Virus record (IMG/VR): IMGVR_UViG_3300032893_000041
Span: 1 to 64,000 of that record
Origin: a virus
Length of the DNA: 64,000 nt
Reading direction: 5' to 3' (one strand)
Position numbers and translations under genes: made by a program. Below, one piece after another: positions 49,503 to 55,896 of this stretch (position 1 is its first letter; every line of letters starts with the position of its first letter). The notes below the pieces were generated by a model. The model worked only from the letters and a program-made list of their open reading frames with translations, did no database searches and was not told the origin of the DNA.

Positions 49503-50084
49503 ATGCCTTCGGTATCAGGTCCTTACGGGCTTGTCCCGACGTATCATCCCGACGGGCTGATGAGGCCGCATCAGATTCGCCTGACTAAGGCGCTTGCTGA
49601 GGCGACGCCGACTCTCTATCAGAATCAGCCGGTTGCGATCGATCCGACGGGCAGGCTCGCCCAGGCGGCCAACGCGGCGGACTGGTGCGGCACCTTCCAG
49701 GGTGTCGAATACCAGGACCTCACTGGCCGTCCCGTCGTTCAACCAGCCTGGATCAACGGACAGCTCGTCCGCGATCTGGGCAACGATTCCGCGCGTTTCA
49801 CTTTTACGCGCGACCCCTACATCGTTTACAAGATTCAAGGTTCTGCCGCAATGGCGTTCGACGACCTCGGTGAACAGGCGGCATTCTTGAACATCGCGGC
49901 CGGCAACACGACCACGTTGCTTTCTTCGGCCGCGCTCGACCAGTCTACCGTTGCTTCCGGTCAGAACATGATGAAGATCGTGAACATCGATCCGAGTCCG
50001 TTCAACGACTGGACCGACGCCTTCCCGGACGTGCACGTTCAAGTCGCACGTCATCAGGAAGTCGCGGCTAAGGCCGGCTTCTAG
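49503..50084 (+). CDS. Capsid decoration / head accessory protein candidate
   Basis: 193 residues. PYGLVPTYHPDGLMRPHQIR, TPTLYQNQPVAIDPTGRL and FQGVEYQDLTGRPVVQPAW suggest a beta-rich surface protein; it sits directly before the major capsid gene, where decoration proteins are common. Inference from place and composition. Confidence 0.6.
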   Translation: MPSVSGPYGLVPTYHPDGLMRPHQIRLTKALAEATPTLYQNQPVAIDPTGRLAQAANAADWCGTFQGVEYQDLTGRPVVQPAWINGQLVRDLGNDSARFTFTRDPYIVYKIQGSAAMAFDDLGEQAAFLNIAAGNTTTLLSSAALDQSTVASGQNMMKIVNIDPSPFNDWTDAFPDVHVQVARHQEVAAKAGF

Positions 50085-50098
50085 GAGGGATGTAGACA

Positions 50099-51010
50099 AT
50101 GGCAACACCAATGCGGTCTACGGACTTCCGCTCCATCGTTGAGCCGATTCTCAACGAGGAGTTTGACGGCGTCTACGATCAGCGCGCCGACGAATGGAAG
50201 CAGGCTTTCAAGGAAGAGAAGGGGATCGAGCGCAACTACCATGAAGAGCCGATGCTTTACGGCTTTGGCGCCGCTCCGGAACTTCCCGACGGCATGCCGG
50301 TCAATTATCAGGCCGGCGGCATCATCTTCATCAAGCGGTACGTGTATCGCGTCTACGGACTGGCCTTCGCGCTGACGAAGGTCCTCGTGGAAGACGGCGA
50401 TCATATTCGCATCGGTCAGATTTACAGCCGTCACTTGGCTCAGTCATTGATCGAGACCAAGGAGACGCTGTGCGCTAACATTCTCAACCGCTCCTTCAAT
50501 GCGTCCTATCCCGGCGGCGACGGCGTGCCGCTGGTGTCGGCCTCGCATCCCATCGTCGTGGGCACGTTCTCAAACCTGCTCACGTCGGCGGCCCTGTCGC
50601 AGACGAGCGTCGAGCAGGCGCTGGTTGCAATCCGGAACGCGGTCGATCACAATGGCAAGCGCATCCGCTTGAACCCGTTGAAGATCATCAATGCGCCGGC
50701 CAACGTCTTCCAGGCGGAGACTATCTTGAAGTCGGTGCTGCGCACCGGCACGGCCAACAACGACATCAACCCGATCAAGTCGATGGGGCTGTTGTCGGGT
50801 GGGCAGGCGAACCTCGCCCGTCTTACTTCGGCCACCGCGTGGTGGATCGAGACCGACGCCGACCGGGGCTTGCAGATCAAAAAGCGTCGCGGACTGGAGA
50901 AGTCCATGGAGGGCGACTTCGAGACGGACTCGATGCGCTACAAGTCGACTGAGCGCTACGACGAGGGTTGGACTGATCCTCGCTGCGTTTGGGGCAACCA
51001 GGGCCTCTAG
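50099..51010 (+). CDS. Major capsid protein
   Basis: 303 residues, GGAGGG upstream. RSTDFRSIVEPILNEEFDGV, IFIKRYVYRVYGLAFALTK, VSASHPIVVGTFSNLLT, LKIINAPANVFQAETIL and RYDEGWTDPRCVWGNQGL follow the Mu gpT-like HK97-fold capsid pattern. Context (portal, scaffold, decoration) agrees. Followed by a weak hairpin (51023-51052) with no T-run. Confidence 0.85.
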   Translation: MATPMRSTDFRSIVEPILNEEFDGVYDQRADEWKQAFKEEKGIERNYHEEPMLYGFGAAPELPDGMPVNYQAGGIIFIKRYVYRVYGLAFALTKVLVEDGDHIRIGQIYSRHLAQSLIETKETLCANILNRSFNASYPGGDGVPLVSASHPIVVGTFSNLLTSAALSQTSVEQALVAIRNAVDHNGKRIRLNPLKIINAPANVFQAETILKSVLRTGTANNDINPIKSMGLLSGGQANLARLTSATAWWIETDADRGLQIKKRRGLEKSMEGDFETDSMRYKSTERYDEGWTDPRCVWGNQGL

Positions 51011-51082
51011 ACGTGCTTATGGGTTTTGCCGGGGTCCCAATAAAACCTCGGCTTCATCTCTAGCCCTTCATGGGGTAAATGG

Positions 51083-51847
51083 ATGACACACGTATCAGAC
51101 GACATCTACCTTGGTAATGCCAAGCTAACTCCCGCCGATCCGCTGCCGGCGGCAGGCGCTGCGCCTCCCACGGGCGGCTTTGGCATCGGCCCGATGGGAC
51201 GCATCTACGTATGGGACACAGTTCCTGTAGCGCTCAACACGGCGGCCCTTTCTGCTTTGGCCACGCTGGCGGGCGCCGGCAACCTCGCTCTGCGAGCCGG
51301 CGTCGGCGGCGTGACTGCCGTCGTCAATGGACGCGGCGAGACGGTTTATCAGTTCGACGTGCCGCGAGCAGTGTCGATCACGGCGGCGGCAGGCGCGACG
51401 ACGCGCAACTATACTGTCACCGGCTACGACCGTTACGGCCAGAAGATGTCGGAACTCATTCCGAACGTCGCGGCTTCTTCGACCGTCAATGGTAAGAAGG
51501 CGTTCTATCAGGTCCTTTCGGTCGCGGTGGACGGCGCCACGACCAATAACGTATCGGCCGGTTCGAGCGACATTCTTGGTTGCCCGATCCGGTTCACCGA
51601 CTTCGGCTACATTATCCACGTTGGCTGGAACAACACCTTGGCCGACGCCGCTGGAACTCCGGTCAACGCGGACGCGACCGCACCAGCAACCAACACGGGC
51701 GATGTGCGCGGCACCTATACGCCGCCATCGGCGACCGATGGCGCTAAGCGGCTCGTCATGTCGCTGGCGGTTCCGGCGATTGCCGCCGGGCCGAACGCCA
51801 ACCGTATCGGTGCCTACGGCCTCGATCAGAACTTGGCTGCGCAGTAG
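51083..51847 (+). CDS. Head structural protein
   Basis: 254 residues. Pro/Ala-rich start, then beta-rich segments (GGVTAVVNGRGETVYQFDVP, TTRNYTVTGYDRYGQKMSE, FTDFGYIIHVGWNNTL). It looks like a capsid accessory or spike protein placed after the capsid gene; no firm family. Confidence 0.6.
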   Translation: MTHVSDDIYLGNAKLTPADPLPAAGAAPPTGGFGIGPMGRIYVWDTVPVALNTAALSALATLAGAGNLALRAGVGGVTAVVNGRGETVYQFDVPRAVSITAAAGATTRNYTVTGYDRYGQKMSELIPNVAASSTVNGKKAFYQVLSVAVDGATTNNVSAGSSDILGCPIRFTDFGYIIHVGWNNTLADAAGTPVNADATAPATNTGDVRGTYTPPSATDGAKRLVMSLAVPAIAAGPNANRIGAYGLDQNLAAQ

Positions 51848-51851
51848 TTTG

Positions 51852-52064
51852 ATGCTCCCGCTTCAATATGCGACGCTCTACGTGTCGAGCGAGCATCGCG
51901 AGCTGATCTTGCGCCGTTATGGCAATATGACGCTTTATATTGCCAAGGTGCACGGTCGCGAGTTGAAGCGGGAGACGCGCCTAGTGGACACGTTATGGAA
52001 ATTGGAGTTGGGGCCTGCAATTCCAATGCTTTCCCAACCGCAGAGGAGATTAGTACGTGGCTAA
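51852..52064 (+). CDS. Small structural-module protein
   Basis: 70 residues from the ATG at 51852; only this 3' part of a longer open frame is a plausible gene. LPLQYATLYVSSEHRELIL, RYGNMTLYIAKVHGREL: beta-rich and basic. Overlaps the next start by eight bases. Confidence 0.5.
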   Translation: MLPLQYATLYVSSEHRELILRRYGNMTLYIAKVHGRELKRETRLVDTLWKLELGPAIPMLSQPQRRLVRG

Positions 52065-52347
52065 GAAGAAGGATACGGACGACGGTTTGTCGCAGACTCA
52101 ATCCGAAGAGGGACGCGATGAGGCGTCCTTGACGCAACCGCTTGAAATGCCCGATCCGGCATTAGTTACCATGACCAATGCCGATTACAACCGGCTGTCC
52201 GCTGAACACGGCAATGCGCACAACATGTGCGAGGTCGTTCACGGCAAGAGCCTATTAAAGGCGATCCAGCGAGACGGGTTCGTGGAGCTGTTCCTCAGCC
52301 CTTTACCGAGAACCGACGGTGGGGTAGGGACTCCGGCGGGGAACTGA
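52057..52347 (+). CDS. Small structural-module protein, GTG start
   Basis: 96 residues with AGAGGAG upstream. Charged N-terminus (AKKKDTDDGLSQTQSEEGRD), then VTMTNADYNRLSAEHGNAHN and HGKSLLKAIQRDGFVELFL. Unknown. Confidence 0.55.
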   Translation: MAKKKDTDDGLSQTQSEEGRDEASLTQPLEMPDPALVTMTNADYNRLSAEHGNAHNMCEVVHGKSLLKAIQRDGFVELFLSPLPRTDGGVGTPAGN

Positions 52348-52406
52348 GAGAACTCCTACAATTCTACCGGGACGTACTTGACATCATCGTGAGGAGAGCA
52401 AATCAC

Positions 52407-52625
52407 ATGGCGGACGAACTCAAGAATCTCCAGACCAACGCGGCGGCATTGAAGAGCGGTCTGACCGATCTGTTCTCGCTGGCCGATACGCTCAAGGCAA
52501 GACTCGACGCGCTGGGCAGTCAGACTTCCATTAGTCCGGCGGATGTGCAGGCGGTGGCCGACGACTTGGCGACTGACTTGCAGGCCGTCAAGGACAAGAT
52601 CGCGGCCGATACGCCGTCGACTTAA
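52407..52625 (+). CDS. Small coiled-coil protein
   Basis: 72 residues from the ATG at 52407 (GAGGAG upstream). ADELKNLQTNAAALKSGLTD, LADTLKARLDALGSQ, VQAVADDLATDLQAVKDKI: nearly all amphipathic helix. Resembles small phage coiled-coil proteins near head genes; unknown. Confidence 0.6.
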   Translation: MADELKNLQTNAAALKSGLTDLFSLADTLKARLDALGSQTSISPADVQAVADDLATDLQAVKDKIAADTPST

Positions 52626-52640
52626 GGCGATCGATCCAAT

Positions 52641-52669
52641 GGGCGCTTCTAACGGGGGTAGAAGCGCCC
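52641..52669 (+). terminator. Perfect 11-bp hairpin
   Basis: GGGCGCTTCTA (52641-52651) pairs with TAGAAGCGCCC (52659-52669) around a 7-base loop. No T-run follows (TATCAGG), so it may be a weak terminator or an RNA-stability element between head genes. Confidence 0.5.
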
Positions 52670-52685
52670 TATCAGGAGTAAATAG

Positions 52686-52997
52686 ATGAGCGCCAATCAG
52701 ACAAGAACCAGAGGCGTACGCATCGCGGCCACGGGCTTCATACATGCCGACGTGGCTAAGCGCCTGTGGGGCTTCTATGTGAACGTCGGGTCTGGACAGC
52801 TTACCATCCGGGATGGTGGGGCCGCCGGCAACGTCGTATGGGATTCCGTGACGGTCCTGAACCAATGGATTGAATTTACGGCGCCCATCGTCGCCACTCA
52901 CCCTGGTCCGACCGGTGAACCCGGTTCTTCATTGGCTGGCGGCCTGCACGTCACGCTGGCCGGCGGCCTCGACATAACCTTTCAGGTGGACTACTGA
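52686..52997 (+). CDS. Small structural-module protein
   Basis: 103 residues, AGGAG upstream. GVRIAATGFIHADVAKRLWG, FYVNVGSGQLTIRDGG, GLHVTLAGGLDITFQV: beta-sandwich-like with Gly turns. Possibly a decoration or fibre-attachment protein. Confidence 0.6.
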   Translation: MSANQTRTRGVRIAATGFIHADVAKRLWGFYVNVGSGQLTIRDGGAAGNVVWDSVTVLNQWIEFTAPIVATHPGPTGEPGSSLAGGLHVTLAGGLDITFQVDY

Positions 52998-52999
52998 TC

Positions 53000-54217
53000 A
53001 TGGGAAAAACTCTCAAGTATGGAAGTCACGACTTTCCAACGTCGTTTGGCTTCACTGGTTCTTCCGGTAGCGGGCCGGTCAAGGTCCGCAGTCACACCCG
53101 GACGCGGGCGGCGCCAAAATCCTCCCTGCCGTCGCCCGCGACTTCTTCGGAGCGGATTCCTCCGCGCGGGGTGATGAAGAATCCGGCGGTGTTCGATGCC
53201 AGACGGTCTACCGGCGAGTCCGTCCTCCCGTCCGGCGTTATGCACTCCAGTAAGGCGAAGGCGGCCTTCGGCAACACGCCCAGCGGGGGCGAGAATATTG
53301 CGCCCGCCGGCAAGTTGAAGTCGGTAAACAGTCTGGCGCGCGGCGGCAAGCTAAAGATCAAAGTAAAGAAGGGTGCGCTGCATGAGGAACTCGGCATCGC
53401 CAAGGACGCGCCCATCTCATCCAAGCGTTTGTCTGCAGCTAAGTCCAAGGCCAAACACACCGGGAACAAGAAGCTGTTGAAGCGGGTCGTTTTTGCCGAG
53501 AACGCTCGCAAGTGGAATCATGCTGATGGCGGGGCGGTCACGCGCCCCGAAGTCAAGAAGATTGCGGACCGAGAGGTCGCCGTCCACAACCGCAACCCCA
53601 ACGCTCATCCGAATATGGCTGGCGGTGGGCGGGTTCGCAAGCGCAATTATGACACGGGCGGTGCCGTCCCTTCGGCCGTCCCATTGGTGCACGGGAACAG
53701 CGCCTATCAGGGTAGTTCCGTGGACAACATCGACGGTCAGGCGCAGCAGACGGACCGGGCCGTGGACGTATATGGTCGCGGGTCGGCACCGATGACCAAG
53801 GAGGCTATCGCGGCGGCCATTTCCAACGCCATGGGTCTCATGGGCGGCCTCGGACCGATTGAGACCGCCATGGCTACGGGATTGGAACGAGCGACGGGTA
53901 GCGCTCCGGGATCGCTCGGCGGCATCCAAGACGTGCCGGGCTACGTAGGCCCTAACCCAGCCGGGCGGACTGCGATAGCATCCGGAAAGGCTCTCTTAGG
54001 CTCGCAACAAGCAGCGGACCGGGCTGCCTCCATGGCGGCGCGGGAAGGCACCAGCTTCGGCGGCGGGACTGGCAACACGTCAGTGGCCGGCGGGCCGTCA
54101 GTCGGCGGCCTCGCCATCGGCAACGACGGGCGGGTGGCCGGCGGCATCAGGCGAGGCGGCGCCATCCGAAAGGTACGCGGCTTCAACGGCAAACCTTTAG
54201 TAGGAGTAGGAAGTTGA
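53000..54217 (+). CDS. Virion-associated protein with five GG motifs
   Basis: 405 residues. Residues ~110-175 form a conserved basic block (KGALHEELGIAKDAPISSKR, LLKRVVFAENARKW) that I recall from other phage structural modules. Around it lie Gly-Gly motifs: LARGGKLK, HADGGAVTRP, MAGGGRVRK, YDTGGAVP and IRRGGAIRK. The C-terminal half is Gly/Ala-rich and low-complexity. Likely a flexible virion or DNA-associated protein; function unknown. Confidence 0.6.
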   Translation: MGKTLKYGSHDFPTSFGFTGSSGSGPVKVRSHTRTRAAPKSSLPSPATSSERIPPRGVMKNPAVFDARRSTGESVLPSGVMHSSKAKAAFGNTPSGGENIAPAGKLKSVNSLARGGKLKIKVKKGALHEELGIAKDAPISSKRLSAAKSKAKHTGNKKLLKRVVFAENARKWNHADGGAVTRPEVKKIADREVAVHNRNPNAHPNMAGGGRVRKRNYDTGGAVPSAVPLVHGNSAYQGSSVDNIDGQAQQTDRAVDVYGRGSAPMTKEAIAAAISNAMGLMGGLGPIETAMATGLERATGSAPGSLGGIQDVPGYVGPNPAGRTAIASGKALLGSQQAADRAASMAAREGTSFGGGTGNTSVAGGPSVGGLAIGNDGRVAGGIRRGGAIRKVRGFNGKPLVGVGS

Positions 54218-54468
54218 CGCAGCGACAGGACGACATTCAGGCGCTGGGCAAGATCAAACAGCGTTACGATAATGAGGCCGGCGCGATGATCGGTCGCGCC
54301 ATCCGATACTTGCAACGGTTGGAGGCCGAAGATGCCGCTCAAGAAAGGCAGCAGCCAAGCGACGATCAGTCACAACATCGAAGAAATGGTGGAAACCGGG
54401 CATCCGCAGAACCAAGCGGTAGCGGCGGCGGAGAGGACGGCACACCCCAACTCCAAGAAGCCGGTTAA
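54214..54468 (+). CDS. Small helical protein, TTG start, nested with the next gene
   Basis: 84 residues. TTG overlaps the upstream stop (TTGA); GTAGGAGTAGGAAG precedes. The first ~45 residues ([35 protein letters not shown]) look like a real helical protein; the remainder lies in the region also coding for the 58-residue gene in another frame and is low-complexity. Confidence 0.5.
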   Translation: MTQRQDDIQALGKIKQRYDNEAGAMIGRAIRYLQRLEAEDAAQERQQPSDDQSQHRRNGGNRASAEPSGSGGGEDGTPQLQEAG

Positions 54469-54508
54469 GAAGGCCAAGGGTGGTCTGATCAAGATGTCAC
54501 CCTATTAG
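54332..54508 (+). CDS. DUF6496-like small basic protein
   Basis: 58 residues, ATG with GGAGG seven bases upstream. [19 protein letters not shown] then [13 protein letters not shown] is the known short phage/bacterial pattern (KGSSQxxIsxNI...PqxQAvAiA). It ends [13 protein letters not shown], carrying the Gly-Gly motif. Overlaps the preceding gene by 137 bases in another frame, so this stretch may encode two proteins. Confidence 0.75.
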   Translation: MPLKKGSSQATISHNIEEMVETGHPQNQAVAAAERTAHPNSKKPVKKAKGGLIKMSPY

Positions 54509-54519
54509 GGGGACGATAG

Positions 54520-55605
54520 ATGGCGGCAATCTCCGTCGGACAGACGAGCTTCACACTATCGAAGATGCTGGACCACGCGTTCCGGCGCTGCAAGGTGCCG
54601 GCGCAGAAAATTACCTCGGAGCTGCAAGCTACGGGCCGCGAGTGCATGCAGCTCATCCTGATGGACTTGCAGAACCGCAAGAAGCCGATGTGGTGCAAGG
54701 AGAAGCTGCTCTTGCCTATTTATCAGGGCGAGGCGGAAGTAATGTTGCCGGACGGGACGATTGACGTGATCAAAGCGTTTTATCGTACTGTGCCGCGCGT
54801 CGGCGACTCCTACAACACGTCGGCGGGCGGCACGGCGTCCCTGGCGGATGACGGCGATCTTTCCACGAGCTGCACACAGACGGCGCCTAACGGTTACATT
54901 TCGGTGCAGTCGTTCTCGCTGACCACCATTAATACGGTCGGTCTTATGCCGAACGGTGATCAGTTTTACAATCTCGTGTTCGAGGCATCAAACGACGGCG
55001 TCACGTGGACGCTGGTGCAGACGATCGATCCGCCGTTCGGAGAGGTTACGTCTTTCTATCCCGACAAGAAATGGGCGTGGTACGATGTAGTTTCGCCGGC
55101 CTCGGCTTTGTTCTTCCGCGTGCGGGAGACCAGCGGCGGAACGCTGAACCTTCGAGAGCTGGTCGTGTGTTCGCAGCCGCTCGACACTCTGATGTATCGG
55201 ATGAACCACGACCAGTATATGTTGCAGCCGAATAAAGTGGCGCAAGGGCGCCCGCTGCAATATTGGCTGAACCGTCAGATGGACAATCCAGTCATCACCT
55301 TGTGGCCACCGCCCAGCTTTGCTGAAATCCTGAATTGTCTGTATGTGTGGCGGTCGCGTTACATCGCCGACGTGCAGGACGTAAATCAGCCGATTGAGGT
55401 ACCGCGTCGCTGGTATGAAGGTATGACGTGGAAGCTGGCGGACTCGATCTACAAAGAGCTGTCGCCTGAGATGACGGACCCCAGTGTGGCACCCGCCATC
55501 CTGGAGGGGTTGCAAACGTCATGGTCGCCGATGATGGCGGAGGAGCGAGACGATAGCCCGATCCAAGTAACATTCAATCTGCGCCGGTATACGAGGGCCA
55601 GATAA
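54520..55605 (+). CDS. Head-tail connector (P22 gp4-like) with discoidin-like insert
   Basis: 361 residues. N-terminus (MLDHAFRRCKVPAQKITSEL, ECMQLILMDLQNRKKPMW, LPDGTIDVIKAFYR) and C-terminus (YWLNRQMDNPVITLWPPPS, LYVWRSRYIADVQDV, WYEGMTWKLADSIY) match phage gp4-type adaptor proteins that bind under the portal. Residues ~95-215 are a separate beta-sandwich insert (LADDGDLSTSC, YNLVFEASNDGVTWTLVQT, LFFRVRETSGGTLNLRELV) with the pattern of F5/8 type C (discoidin) carbohydrate-binding domains. Confidence 0.78.
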   Translation: MAAISVGQTSFTLSKMLDHAFRRCKVPAQKITSELQATGRECMQLILMDLQNRKKPMWCKEKLLLPIYQGEAEVMLPDGTIDVIKAFYRTVPRVGDSYNTSAGGTASLADDGDLSTSCTQTAPNGYISVQSFSLTTINTVGLMPNGDQFYNLVFEASNDGVTWTLVQTIDPPFGEVTSFYPDKKWAWYDVVSPASALFFRVRETSGGTLNLRELVVCSQPLDTLMYRMNHDQYMLQPNKVAQGRPLQYWLNRQMDNPVITLWPPPSFAEILNCLYVWRSRYIADVQDVNQPIEVPRRWYEGMTWKLADSIYKELSPEMTDPSVAPAILEGLQTSWSPMMAEERDDSPIQVTFNLRRYTRAR

Positions 55606-55895
55606 TGCCTAAGTGGCTAGATACCACTGGCCGGACAACACTAGGCATCGGCATCTGTGACCGCTGCAAGCGAAAGTTTTCGCTAGACGATCTTTATCCG
55701 GACCCGAATTCACCGGGATTGCGGGTGTGCGCCAAGGACTGGGACATCTACGACCCATACCGGCTGCCGCCGCGCGAGACCGAAGACATCACGCTTCCCT
55801 TCTACCGCCCGGATGAAGCCTTGATAGTGACAACGACACCGTCTCCGGTGGCGACCGTCACTGTGATCAACGGGAATTTCTTCTGGAACGTCTGA
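55605..55895 (+). CDS. Zinc-ribbon structural-module protein
   Basis: 96 residues; ATG shares a base with the preceding TAA. GIGICDRCKRKFSLDDLYPD and GLRVCAKDWDIYDPYRLPPR form a C-x2-C...C knuckle followed by a conserved DPYRLPPR segment. I know this protein type from many phage head-tail modules, always near the connector, with no proven function. Confidence 0.7.
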   Translation: MPKWLDTTGRTTLGIGICDRCKRKFSLDDLYPDPNSPGLRVCAKDWDIYDPYRLPPRETEDITLPFYRPDEALIVTTTPSPVATVTVINGNFFWNV

Positions 55896-55896
55896 A

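Noticed and set aside
51023-51052. Terminator after the major capsid gene
   Set aside because: Seven-pair stem with one G-T pair and an 11-base loop, no T-run; too weak to call.
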